Assembly (NCBI GenBank): GCA_900119625.1
Contig: FPKD01000001.1
Span: 372,001-436,000 of the forward strand
Origin: Olsenella sp. kh2p3
GTDB taxonomy: Bacteria; Actinomycetota; Coriobacteriia; Coriobacteriales; Atopobiaceae
DNA: 64,000 bases
Direction: 5' to 3'
The notes under the pieces were generated by a model that was given only the letters and a program-made list of their open reading frames with translations, was not told the origin of the DNA and searched no databases. This document shows positions 41,970-51,108 of the stretch, piece after piece (positions within the stretch are counted from its first letter, which is position 1; every line of letters begins with the position of its first letter). Made by a program: the position numbers and the translations under genes.

Positions 41970-44768
41970 TTACCGGGACTTTTCCGCCTCCTTGCCAGCC
42001 GTCTTCTTGCGGGAATATGGCGTCCCCTCAAGGGGAAGCTTGGTACGAAGCACACCATCGACCCGGTGATAGGCGTTCTGGATGGCGGGTGCCGTGGGAA
42101 TGGTGGCAATCTCGCCAATGCCCTTGCCGCCGTATGCAACCGGGAGCAGGTGTTCCTTCTCGACGTAGATGGCATCGATGTGGGGAATCTGGTTGGCGCG
42201 GAGAAGCCCCAGGGTGCCAAAATGCGCCTGGGGGACGCAGTCCTTGAGCGGGAAGTCCTCGGTGAGCGCATAGCCCATGCTCATGAGGACGCCACCCTCG
42301 ATCTGGCCCTGGATGGCGATGGGGTTCACGACCTTGCCCGAGTCGTGGGCAGCATAGACCTCGCTCACACGGCGATCCTTGTCGAGAATCACACAGGTGG
42401 TGGCGTAGCCGTAGCACACGTGGCTCTTGGGGTTGGGCTTGTCGGCACCCAGCTTGTCCGTGGGCTCGAAGTAGACGTAGCGGAACTCGTGGCCCTCGAG
42501 CGCAGCGAGCGCCGCAACCGGGTCTTGGGGCACCACGGCGTGGCCGGCCGTGAGATCACCCGGGTGGTTGTCCACGTAGGGGGTGTCATCGTCGTACTCG
42601 ATGGTGGCGCCGTCTCCATGGGCGCACACGGGGGTCGCAGGAACCTCCTGGCCGCGCTCGACGGCAAGCATGGCGTCACGCAGCAGGAAGGCTGCGCCGC
42701 GCACGGCCTCGCCGGTGATGACAGTCTGACGCGAACCCGAGGTGGTGCCGGAGTCCGGCGCGGCCTCGGTGGAGCACTCGCCGTTCTCGATGGCAGACTT
42801 GGGAAGGCCTGTGGCCTCGGCAACGTCCTGCTGGAAGATGGTGTTGCAGCCCTGGCCAATGTCGGAGGTAGCCGAGTAGATTACGGCGCGGCCGCCCTCG
42901 ACGCGAATGTTGGCGCGGCCGGCATCGGGCAGGCCCACGCCCACGCCGGAGTTCTTCATGGCACAGGCGAGACCGGCGTGGTCTGCGTTCTTCTCGTACA
43001 CGTCCTTGACCGCAAGCAGGGTCTCCTTGAGGGCGGTAGAGCAGTCGGCAATCTGTCCGTTTGGCAGCGCCTCGCCGGGCTCGATGGCATTCCGGTAGCG
43101 AATCTCCCACGGTGAGATACCAACCTCGTCGGCGAGGAGGTCGATAAGGCACTCGAGGGCAAACTCGCTCTGGCAGACGCCAAAGCCGCGGAAGGCACCG
43201 GCGGGCGGGTTGTTGGTGTAGTAGCCGTAGCCGCGGATGTCGGTGTTCTGGTAGGTGTAGGGGCCAACGGCGTGGGTGCAGGCGCGCTCGAGCACCGGGC
43301 CGCAGAGGCTCGCGTAGGCGCCGGTGTCGAAGTTGATCTCGCAGTCCAGGCCGGTGAACTTGCCGTTCTCGTCGCAGCCCAGGGTGAAGGTGCCAAGCAT
43401 GGCGTGGCGCTTGGGGTGGAAGTCGATGGACTCCTGGCGCGTGAAGTGGCACTTCACCGCACGCTTGAAGCGATAGGCGGCAAGTGCGGCAAGGTGCTGG
43501 GCAGAGACATCCTCCTTGCCGCCAAAGCCACCGCCCACGAGCATGGTCTGGACAACAACGCGCTCGGGGGTCTTGTCCCAGCCAAACATGTGGGCGACCT
43601 CCTTGCGCGTGTCGTAGGCGCCCTGGTCGGTCGAGAAGATCTTCACGCCGTCCTTGTATGGAATGGCAACGGCGCACTCCGGCTCGAGGAAGGCGTGCTC
43701 GGTGAAGGGGGTCTCGAAGGTGTGCGTGACCACGTGCGCCGAGTGCGCGAGGGCCTCCTTGGCGTTGCCGCGGGTGACGTGGCGGCTCTGGCAGACGTTG
43801 TCGTGCAGCTCAACGAGGTTGCCAAAGGCGTTGAAGCTCTTGTGGATGATGGGGGCATCGGGAGCCTTTGCCTCGGCGATGTTGCGCACGGGCTCGAGGG
43901 GCTCGTAGTCAACGCGAACGAGGCGCTTGGCACGCTCAAGGGTCTTGGTGTCCTCGGCAACAACCAGGCAGATGGCATCGCCCACAAACCGGGTGATGTC
44001 GCCCTCGGCGATAAAGACGTCCCAGTCCTGGATGAGGTGGCCAACCTGGTTCACCGGCACATCCTTGGCCGTAAGGACGCCTAGGACGCCAGGCAGGGCC
44101 TCTGCCTTGGATGCGTCGATCTTGAGGACGCGGGCGCGGGGGTACTTGGAGCGCACGGCAGACGCGTACGCCATGTCCGGGAAGTCGCGCTCGTCGAGGT
44201 CATCGGGATACTTGCCGTAGCCCAGGACCTTGCGACGCACGTCCACGCGGAAGGCGCGCTTGCCCACGCCGTAGTCATCGCCGCGCTCGAGGTCCTCGTC
44301 AATCTGCTTCTCGCCACGAAGGACGGCAGCGGCAAGCTGGATGCCCTCGATGATCTTCTTGTAGCCGGTGCAGCGGCACACGTTGCCGCGAATTGCCCAC
44401 CTGACCTCTTCCTCGGTGGGGTTGGGGTTCTGACGCACCAGTGCGGCGCCGCTCATCACCATACCGGGAATGCAGAAGCCGCACTGCACGGCGCCCACGG
44501 CGCCAAAGGCGTAGACGAACGCCTCCTGCTCCTCGTGGGTGAGACCCTCAACGGTGAGGATGTGCTTGCCCTGGGCGAGCTTGGTGGTCATGACGCAGCC
44601 CTTGGTGGCAATGCCGTCGATGACCACGGTGCAGGTGCCACAGGCGCCCTCTGAGCAGCCATCCTTCACGGAGGTGAGATGCAGGTCATCGCGCAGGAAG
44701 CGTAGGAGCGACTTGTTCTCCTCGGTCGTGATCTCCTGACCGTTCACAAAGAAGCTGTAGGTTGCCAT
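41970..44768 (-). CDS. xdhD: XdhD-type (selenium-dependent) molybdenum hydroxylase, Fe-S and Mo domains fused
   Basis: 932 residues. The N-terminal [2Fe-2S] domains use Cys38, Cys43, Cys46, Cys58 and Cys97, Cys100, Cys132, Cys134. The Mo-binding part carries GGGFGGKEDVSAQH, GAFRGFGVCQSE and SDIGQGCNTIF, and catalytic Glu886 in GGKGIGEIAT. There is no FAD domain. This fused FAD-less architecture is the XdhD form associated with yqeB, ygfK and ssnA. In this operon it can receive or donate electrons through the adjacent four-cluster ferredoxin and YgfK. A role on urate or a related oxopurine is inferred from context. Confidence 0.94.
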   Translation of the reverse strand: MATYSFFVNGQEITTEENKSLLRFLRDDLHLTSVKDGCSEGACGTCTVVIDGIATKGCVMTTKLAQGKHILTVEGLTHEEQEAFVYAFGAVGAVQCGFCIPGMVMSGAALVRQNPNPTEEEVRWAIRGNVCRCTGYKKIIEGIQLAAAVLRGEKQIDEDLERGDDYGVGKRAFRVDVRRKVLGYGKYPDDLDERDFPDMAYASAVRSKYPRARVLKIDASKAEALPGVLGVLTAKDVPVNQVGHLIQDWDVFIAEGDITRFVGDAICLVVAEDTKTLERAKRLVRVDYEPLEPVRNIAEAKAPDAPIIHKSFNAFGNLVELHDNVCQSRHVTRGNAKEALAHSAHVVTHTFETPFTEHAFLEPECAVAIPYKDGVKIFSTDQGAYDTRKEVAHMFGWDKTPERVVVQTMLVGGGFGGKEDVSAQHLAALAAYRFKRAVKCHFTRQESIDFHPKRHAMLGTFTLGCDENGKFTGLDCEINFDTGAYASLCGPVLERACTHAVGPYTYQNTDIRGYGYYTNNPPAGAFRGFGVCQSEFALECLIDLLADEVGISPWEIRYRNAIEPGEALPNGQIADCSTALKETLLAVKDVYEKNADHAGLACAMKNSGVGVGLPDAGRANIRVEGGRAVIYSATSDIGQGCNTIFQQDVAEATGLPKSAIENGECSTEAAPDSGTTSGSRQTVITGEAVRGAAFLLRDAMLAVERGQEVPATPVCAHGDGATIEYDDDTPYVDNHPGDLTAGHAVVPQDPVAALAALEGHEFRYVYFEPTDKLGADKPNPKSHVCYGYATTCVILDKDRRVSEVYAAHDSGKVVNPIAIQGQIEGGVLMSMGYALTEDFPLKDCVPQAHFGTLGLLRANQIPHIDAIYVEKEHLLPVAYGGKGIGEIATIPTAPAIQNAYHRVDGVLRTKLPLEGTPYSRKKTAGKEAEKSR

Positions 44769-44780
44769 CTCTCCTCCTCC

Positions 44781-45251
44781 CTAGAGACTCTTGGCGATAA
44801 TGCCAAACGCGTCGTGAATGACCCCGCGCGGGCACTTGGACGCGCACATACCGCAGGAGATGCAGTCGTCCTGGCTAATGACGGCAAGGTTATCGGTCAC
44901 GTGGACCGCATCCGACGTGCAGGCGCGCTCGCAGGCACCACAGGCGATGCAGCTCACCTGGCACACCGCGCGTGCCGCAGAGCCAACCTCATGGTTTGAG
45001 CAGAGCACCTGGATGCGCTGGTGGCGCGGGACAATATCGATGATGTGCTGCTCGCACATGCGGGCGCACAGGCCGCAACCAATGCAGGCCTCGCGGTTCA
45101 CATGCGCCACGCCGTTCTCGTTGAGTTCGATCGCGTGCATACGGCAGGCGGCGACGCATGAGCCGCAGCCGATACAACCCTCTGAGCAGCGGTCGGGCGC
45201 GGGTCCCCCTGCGCACCTCACAACCGCAACCATGTCTCTTTTACGTGCCAT
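44781..45251 (-). CDS. Four-cluster [4Fe-4S] ferredoxin-like protein
   Basis: 156 residues with four C-x2-C-x2-C-x3-C motifs: Cys26-36, Cys56-66, Cys101-111 and Cys130-140. The N-terminal half resembles the Fe-S tail of RnfB (GCIGCGSC, GCGLCARMC). No membrane segment. It lies between ygfK and xdhD with only 12 bp before xdhD, so it is likely their electron carrier. GGGGGA precedes the ATG. An intercistronic GC hairpin lies just upstream (about 45276-45302). Confidence 0.88.
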   Translation of the reverse strand: MARKRDMVAVVRCAGGPAPDRCSEGCIGCGSCVAACRMHAIELNENGVAHVNREACIGCGLCARMCEQHIIDIVPRHQRIQVLCSNHEVGSAARAVCQVSCIACGACERACTSDAVHVTDNLAVISQDDCISCGMCASKCPRGVIHDAFGIIAKSL

Positions 45252-45336
45252 AACTCAGTCCCCCGTATGAGCTTCAGCGGGACGGCCGCACGGCCGCCCC
45301 GCCAGTGTGTCTTTCGAGGCGCGAGGCGCCTGGTCC

Positions 45337-48333
45337 CTACTGCCTTGCGAGCAGGTAGCCGTAGCTATCGCGCACGGCCACAATGGTCGCGCGTACTGCC
45401 TCGGGAAGGCCGCAGGTGGCGTCATCCACATCGTAGACCGCTGTGGTACCGTCGAGCCTCACGAGCATGCCACCCTCGACGGGAAGGAAGCCCTCGTTCT
45501 GGGAGTCGTCGAAGTCCTCCTTGCTCCAGAACAGCGTGAGCTTGTCGCGGTAGGGCCTACCCTCGGAGTACGGGCAGAACACGGCGCAGTTACCGCACTC
45601 GTTGCACATACCGTCCACGTGAACGATCTGGCGCTCGCGCATGCCGGGCACGCGGATGGCAACGTTGGCGCGGTTGGGGCAGACCTCGCAGCAGGTCTCG
45701 CACACGGTGGCGCAGCCAAGGCAGCGCGTGTGGACGAGCGACGCGACGTCAGCCTCGAGGGTGCCACGGGACGCGAGGGGCGTCTCGTAGCAGGGGTCGA
45801 CGTTTGCCTCGCCCTTGGCGTCAAAGGAGGCCCCGGCAATGGCGGTAGTAACGGTCATGGCGTCGGCGATGGCCTTGACCACGGTAGCGGGCCCGCGACG
45901 AGCGTCGCCAGCGGCAAAGACGTGCGGCACGCTGGTCTCGAGGGAGTCCGAGACAACGGGGCGGCCCTTCTCGTCCAGCTCGCAGCCGGTTGCCTGATAG
46001 AGGCCCTGTTCGATGCGCTCGCCCACGGCTGTGATGACGGCGGTGGCGGGCACGCTTACGGTCTCGCCCGTAGGCTCGGGAGCGCGACGGCCAGAGGCAT
46101 CAGGCGCGCCAAGGCGCATGACCTCGCAGGTCAGCGTGCCGTTGGCAAGGTCGCCCGGCGAGAGGAGCTCCATGAACTCCACGCCGTCCTCGAGCGCCAT
46201 GACGAGCTCTTCCTCGTCGGCGGGCATGTAGCGGCGGGTGCGGCGGTAGACCAGGCGCACGTGCTCCACGCCGGGCACGCGCTTGGCGGCGCGGGCCACG
46301 TCCATGGCGGTGTTGCCGCCACCGATAACCACAACGTCAGACCCAAGCTTGCACTGGGCAGGATCCTCCTTGAAATCGCGTAGGAAGTCGATGGCGTCCA
46401 GCGCCTCGCCGCTGCGCAGGGCCGGACGACCCGGAGCCCAGGCGCCAATGGCCACCATGACGTCGGTGAAGCCCTGGTCGAGAAGGTCGCGCGCGTTGGT
46501 GACCTCGACGCCCGTCTTGAACGTAGCGCCGTATGCCGAGCAGAGCTCAACATCGTGATCGATGGCCTCATCGGAGATGCGGAAGCCGGGGATCACGTGA
46601 CGGACGATGCCGCCAAGCTGGCCGGTACGCTCGAACACGGTAACGTCCACGCCGGCGCGCGAGAGGAACGATGCCGCAGCAAGGCCGGCAGGGCCGGCGC
46701 CCACAACGGCCACCTTGCGACCGGTCACGCTGCCGCGCACAGAGAGCGTGGGCAGGACCTCTGCCAGGCCCTTCTCGGCAGCCAGGAGCTTGAAGTCGCG
46801 GATGTGCACGTGCTCCTCGTAGTAGTTGCGCATGCAGGAGTTGCCGCAGGTGTGCGGGCAGATGGTGCCCGTGGTGAAGGGCAGGGCGTTGCGCTCGAGG
46901 ATGATGTTGAGGGCGTCGGCATAGCGACCCTCCTCGCAGGCGCGAAGGTAGCCGGGGATGTCCTGCTCGATGGGGCAATCCTCGCGGCAGGGGGCCGTGA
47001 AGCAGTCAATGAGCGGCAGCTCGTGGCCCACGTGACGCTCGGGCGTAGGCTTGACGGGCTTGCGGTAGCGCGGGTTGGTGAGAGCGTCGTCCACGATGGC
47101 AGCAACCTTGGTGGGGTCAACGCCCGAGAATGGCTTCTCGTCGATGCCGGAGAGGGCCTCGTCAATCTGGCCAAGGTGCTGGTAGCCACCGGGCTTGAGG
47201 AGCGTGGTTGCCACGGTGACGGGCCAGATGCCCGCATCGACGAGCGAGCGAACGTTGAGGGCGTCCGCACCGCCGGAGAAGGAGATGCGCAGGCTGCCGT
47301 CGAACTCGTCGGCGATGCGCTTGGCAAGCGAGACGGTGAGCGGGTAGAGCGAACGGCCGGACATGTACATCTCGTTGCTGGGCAGCTCAGAGCGGGTGAC
47401 GTCCACCGGGAAGGTGTTGGTGAGCTTGACGCCAAACTCGACGCCACGCTCCTTTGCCAGCGCGATGAGGCGGTTGAGCATGGGCACGGCATCGGCCCAC
47501 TGCAGGTCCTCGTTGAAGTGATGCTCGTCGAAGACGATGTAGTCGAAGCCCAGCGAGTCGAGCGTCTTACGTGCGTACTCATAACCCAAAAGCGTGGGGT
47601 TGCACTTGATGTAGGTGTTCAGGCCCTTCTCGGTGATGAGGTGCGTCGCGATGCGCTCGATCTCGGCCGGCGGGCAGCCGTGGAGCGTGGACTCGGTGAC
47701 GGAGCGGGAGACGCACGGCGAGATGGAGTCGACAAACGCGGCGTCAACGTGCTGGAAGCGGTCGAGGTTGGCCTTGGCCCACGCAATGGCCTCCTGGAAG
47801 ACAGGGGTGTTGGAGGCGTCCTTCATGTTGTTGATGTAGGTGTCGACCTTCTCGCCCTTGATGCCCTCGAGGTCGTAGCCAACCGACATGTTGAAGACGA
47901 AGCCATCGGGGTCACCAAAGTCAAACTCCTGGGCAAGGAGCTTGCAGGCAACCCACGCCTTGACGTACTCGTCAAAGGCGCCGGGCACGGTGAGCTCGGT
48001 GGACCACTCGCAGTTGTAGCCCTCGTCGGCAGCAAGTATGCAGGGCTTGTTCACGCAGGCAGAGAGCTCGGCGCCGTCCATCTTCTGGACGGTCTTGAGC
48101 TCGAAGAAGCGAGCGCCGGTGACGTAGGCGGCAATGATGTTCTGCGCGAGCTGGGTGTTGGGGCCGGCAGCCGGGCCAACGGGCGACTCGACCTTCTCGC
48201 CAAAGATGGGACGGGCGTGGCCGCCGAGCTTGGCGAGACGAGACTCGCCAAAGATGGTTCCCTGGGTCTTCTTCTCGGTAAGGATCCAGTCCATGAGCTG
48301 GTCGAACGGGATGGGACGCATGATGTCGCTCAT
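45337..48333 (-). CDS. ygfK: YgfK, putative selenate reductase/ring reductase subunit
   Basis: 998 residues. Residues about 1-420 form a dihydroorotate/dihydropyrimidine dehydrogenase-like barrel (ESPVGPAAGPNTQ, STLHGCPPAEIERI, ISFSGGADALNV). Residues 430-530 hold Fe-S cysteines (CREDCPIEQDIPGYL, CPHTCGNSCMRN). Residues 545-870 form a GltD-like FAD/NAD(P) module (VGAGPAGLAAASFL, VIGGGNTAMDVA). The C-terminus has ferredoxin motifs (CLGCATVCETCCEVCP, CNECGNCAVFCPY). The architecture resembles bacterial dihydropyrimidine dehydrogenase in one chain, fitting reduction of a purine-derived ring with NAD(P)H. The selenate-reductase label is historical. Confidence 0.93.
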   Translation of the reverse strand: MSDIMRPIPFDQLMDWILTEKKTQGTIFGESRLAKLGGHARPIFGEKVESPVGPAAGPNTQLAQNIIAAYVTGARFFELKTVQKMDGAELSACVNKPCILAADEGYNCEWSTELTVPGAFDEYVKAWVACKLLAQEFDFGDPDGFVFNMSVGYDLEGIKGEKVDTYINNMKDASNTPVFQEAIAWAKANLDRFQHVDAAFVDSISPCVSRSVTESTLHGCPPAEIERIATHLITEKGLNTYIKCNPTLLGYEYARKTLDSLGFDYIVFDEHHFNEDLQWADAVPMLNRLIALAKERGVEFGVKLTNTFPVDVTRSELPSNEMYMSGRSLYPLTVSLAKRIADEFDGSLRISFSGGADALNVRSLVDAGIWPVTVATTLLKPGGYQHLGQIDEALSGIDEKPFSGVDPTKVAAIVDDALTNPRYRKPVKPTPERHVGHELPLIDCFTAPCREDCPIEQDIPGYLRACEEGRYADALNIILERNALPFTTGTICPHTCGNSCMRNYYEEHVHIRDFKLLAAEKGLAEVLPTLSVRGSVTGRKVAVVGAGPAGLAAASFLSRAGVDVTVFERTGQLGGIVRHVIPGFRISDEAIDHDVELCSAYGATFKTGVEVTNARDLLDQGFTDVMVAIGAWAPGRPALRSGEALDAIDFLRDFKEDPAQCKLGSDVVVIGGGNTAMDVARAAKRVPGVEHVRLVYRRTRRYMPADEEELVMALEDGVEFMELLSPGDLANGTLTCEVMRLGAPDASGRRAPEPTGETVSVPATAVITAVGERIEQGLYQATGCELDEKGRPVVSDSLETSVPHVFAAGDARRGPATVVKAIADAMTVTTAIAGASFDAKGEANVDPCYETPLASRGTLEADVASLVHTRCLGCATVCETCCEVCPNRANVAIRVPGMRERQIVHVDGMCNECGNCAVFCPYSEGRPYRDKLTLFWSKEDFDDSQNEGFLPVEGGMLVRLDGTTAVYDVDDATCGLPEAVRATIVAVRDSYGYLLARQ

Positions 48334-48447
48334 TGCGATTCCTCTCCAGAAACGCATTTCCGTGGGGACGTGAGGCGTGCGCGGCGCCACGGGATCCGCG
48401 CACGTCGTGGCAGTGGCGGCATTGGAGCGCCGCTGCCGGGAAGGTGC

Positions 48448-49800
48448 CTAGTACTCGCGGTCGTTGAGCTCTCCCCAGAGCTTCTTGGACTGGTCGAGCA
48501 CAAAGGCATCAATCCTATCCTTGTCAATGTCCGTGAACTCACGGTCACGGTAGACCACGCGACCGTTCACGATGGTGGTACGGCAGTCGTGGCCCTCGAC
48601 GCCAAAGAGGATGTGGCCGTCGATGTTCTCCGCGCCAATGGGCGTGGGCGCCGGATAGTCAAACACGGCGACGTCCGCGGCGGCACCGGGCGCAAGCACG
48701 CCCAGGGGCTTGCCCTGCGGCTTGGAGGCGAAGTACATGTTGGCTACCTCGGCGTTGTTCTTGAAGAGCATGGTCATGGCCTCGCCCCAGGCCACGTTGG
48801 GCAGCGCGGAGTTGAGGCGCTGCAGGGGCACGAAGGCCTTGAGGGACTGCAGCATGTCGTGGGTGTAGGCGTCGGTGCCCATGGTCACGGTGATGCCACG
48901 CTTGAAGAACTCGAGCACCGGGGCAGTGCCCACGGCGTTGTTGGCATTGGACTGCGGGTTGTTGACGATCTTGGTGTGGGTCTCGGCAACAACGTCCATG
49001 TCGGCGGGGGTGATGTGGATGCAGTGGCCGAGCATGGTCTTCTCGCCCAGGATTCCGTGGTCGAGGAGGCGGTGAATCGACGTGCAGCCGTGCTTCTGGG
49101 CCGAGTCGTAGACGTCGTTCATGCCCTCGCACACGTGGATGTGGAAGCCGGTGAGGCCATTGTTCGCCTCGACCATGCGGTCGAGCGCCTCGTCCGGCAA
49201 CGTGAAGAGGGCATGCCCGCCAAACATGGCAGCAATCATATCGTCCTGCGTGGCCGCCCAGCGGGCGAAGTCGGCGTTCTCCTGGATGGATTGATCGAGC
49301 TTCTCCTTGCCGTCACGGTCAGAGACCTCATAGCACAGGCAGGCACGCATGCCCATCTCCTGCGCCACGTCCTTGATGGCAAAGAGGGAGCCGGGAATCT
49401 CGCGGAAGCTTGCGTGGTGATCGAAGATGGTGGTCACGCCATTGCGGAACGACTCCATCATGGTCACGTACGCGCAGGCACGCGTGCCATCGAGCGTGAG
49501 GTGACGGTCGATGTTCCACCACTGCTGCTCGAGGTTCTCGAGGAAGTTGGTGGGGTTGCAGCCCTTGATGGCAAGGCCGCGCGCCAGGCCGGAGTAGATG
49601 TGGGTGTGGCAGTTGATGAGACCGGGCATGATGAGGCCGCCATGGGCGTCAATGAGCTCGGCCTTGGGGTAGGCTGCGCTCATCTCGGCGCGAGTCCCAA
49701 CGGCCACGATCTTGTCGTGGTCGATAACGACGGCACCATCCTCGATGAAGGGCATCTTGGGGTCCCTGGTTACGACCCGACCGTTTCCAACAAGTAGCAT
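48448..49800 (-). CDS. ssnA: SsnA family aminohydrolase
   Basis: 450 residues, amidohydrolase superfamily (TrzN/guanine-deaminase-like). Metal ligands His65 and His67 (INCHTHIYSGLARG), GFHIHVCEG, MLGHCIHI and the Asp in MGTDAYTHD are conserved. It is one of the defining genes of gut purine-degradation clusters and probably deaminates or hydrolyses a ring intermediate. It leads the ssnA-ygfK-ferredoxin-xdhD operon. GGAGGAGAGG precedes the ATG. A regulon motif lies about 223 bp upstream in the divergent spacer. Confidence 0.93.
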   Translation of the reverse strand: MLLVGNGRVVTRDPKMPFIEDGAVVIDHDKIVAVGTRAEMSAAYPKAELIDAHGGLIMPGLINCHTHIYSGLARGLAIKGCNPTNFLENLEQQWWNIDRHLTLDGTRACAYVTMMESFRNGVTTIFDHHASFREIPGSLFAIKDVAQEMGMRACLCYEVSDRDGKEKLDQSIQENADFARWAATQDDMIAAMFGGHALFTLPDEALDRMVEANNGLTGFHIHVCEGMNDVYDSAQKHGCTSIHRLLDHGILGEKTMLGHCIHITPADMDVVAETHTKIVNNPQSNANNAVGTAPVLEFFKRGITVTMGTDAYTHDMLQSLKAFVPLQRLNSALPNVAWGEAMTMLFKNNAEVANMYFASKPQGKPLGVLAPGAAADVAVFDYPAPTPIGAENIDGHILFGVEGHDCRTTIVNGRVVYRDREFTDIDKDRIDAFVLDQSKKLWGELNDREY

Positions 49801-50450
49801 AGGACCTCTCCTCCTTGCTACATGCCGCAGATCAGCTACGGCCCAACCTGTGTTCGTCGCGGCCCTCTCATGCCGTGACGGCCGGGCGTTGCGCGAACGC
49901 GACTGCGCCGCATGGGCACCCGACTACCCAACTGCAAACGAAGTGCAGGTACGAGGTTCTTCCCCGTTGGCCTCTCCCTGCGAATGACCCCCTTGGCGAA
50001 TCTTCGCACTACTTGTAATACAACCTAACAAATATTTTGCTTCAAAATGGCGTCTGGCTTGTCGCGGTCTGGAGAACATCGGCGTACGGTCGATTGCCGG
50101 TGTGGGCGGTAACGTTATATTTTTTGGAATATAACGTGTTACCCCGCGATTGGCGTCCTTGGAATCGTCTGGCTGAACACGGCTTCCAACTGGAGTTTAT
50201 TCTCGTCTCCCGGGGCCATTCGAGAAATGCCGTTGGGCGGCGGAGCCATACCGTCCGCCCCATTGGCCACACCGCTCTCCTACGCCCAAGCAGAATAATC
50301 AACCAACCTAACAATTTGTTAGATTTCAGGTGCTAGTATTTGCTTGTCGTTGGTTTTCCCGTCCATCGTGACCGTACCCCGCAGCGCCACCCGTCGCACC
50401 ACCAGGCGCGAGGCCGATAGGCGGACACGCCAGAAAGGGGTCGAGTAATC
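49801..50450. promoter_or_regulatory. 650-bp divergent control region, ssnA and YheO-like regulator
   Basis: No credible gene. It contains two regulon motifs: CCTAACAAATATTTTGCTT (50023-50041) on the ssnA side and the perfect palindrome CTAACAATTTGTTAG (50308-50322), 129 bp before the regulator ATG. Between them lie an AT-rich stem-loop (CGTTATATT / AATATAACG, 50113-50136, with outer GGTAA / TTACC) and a GC stem GGGCGG / CCGCCC (50235-50260). Confidence 0.65.
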
Positions 50451-51104
50451 ATGAAGCAGTCTGAGGTCGAGTTTCTCTCTCGCCTTGCGAAGGGCATCGC
50501 CGCTCAGTTTGGAAGCAACTGCGAGGTCGTCGTCCATGACCTGGAGTCTGATGACCCTGACAGCACCATCGTCGCAATAGAGAATGGCCAGGTCTCCGGC
50601 AGAAAGCTCGGGGACGGCCCATCCAACGTGGTGCTCAAGGCCCTGAGCTCTGATCCGGACAAGCTCCAGGATCACTTTGCCTACCACACGCGCACCGAGG
50701 ACGGGCGCGAGCTGCGCTCGAGCACGGTCTTCTTCCGCGACGAGACGGGCAAGCCGGTAGCCATTTTCGCCATCAACTACGACTCCACGCCCATCATGGC
50801 GCTCCAGAACATGCTCAAGGACTTCACCTCGCTCGCCAGCCCCTCGACCGACGAGCCGGAGGTCATTCCCCACAACGTAAACGACCTTCTCGACGAGCTC
50901 ATCGACCAGAGCGTACGCCTGGTGGGCAAGCCTGTTGCCCTCATGACCAGGGAGGACAAGGTCAAGGCGATAGGGTTCCTCAACAGCTCCGGCGCCTTCC
51001 TCATCACCAAGGCGGGACAGAAGGTCTGCAACTACTTTGGCATCTCGAAGTACACGCTCTACAGCTACATGGACGAGGCCAAGGAGCAGAAGAAGGAGGA
51101 GTAG
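50451..51104 (+). CDS. YheO-like PAS/HTH transcriptional regulator
   Basis: 217 residues. The N-terminal YheO-like PAS domain (about 5-115; QFGSNCEVVVHDLES, AIENGQVSGRKLG, VFFRDETGKPVAIFAINYD) is followed by a linker and a C-terminal HTH (about 165-212; SGAFLITKAGQKVCNYFGISKYTLYSYM). Relatives (DauR/YheO) sense small nitrogenous metabolites. It faces the ssnA operon and has a perfect copy of the regulon palindrome upstream. It is therefore the leading candidate for the regulator of the purine regulon and of itself. It is followed after 4 bp by an M20 peptidase gene. Confidence 0.9.
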   Translation: MKQSEVEFLSRLAKGIAAQFGSNCEVVVHDLESDDPDSTIVAIENGQVSGRKLGDGPSNVVLKALSSDPDKLQDHFAYHTRTEDGRELRSSTVFFRDETGKPVAIFAINYDSTPIMALQNMLKDFTSLASPSTDEPEVIPHNVNDLLDELIDQSVRLVGKPVALMTREDKVKAIGFLNSSGAFLITKAGQKVCNYFGISKYTLYSYMDEAKEQKKEE

Positions 51105-51108
51105 GCGC

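Noticed and set aside
39798..49797. Very long plus-strand open frames (over 1,000 codons) opposite the importer, xdhD, ygfK and ssnA genes
   Set aside because: They are antisense shadows of high-GC coding DNA. The minus strand encodes intact conserved enzymes with ribosome sites; the plus-strand translations are His/Val/Gly-rich with no family motif.
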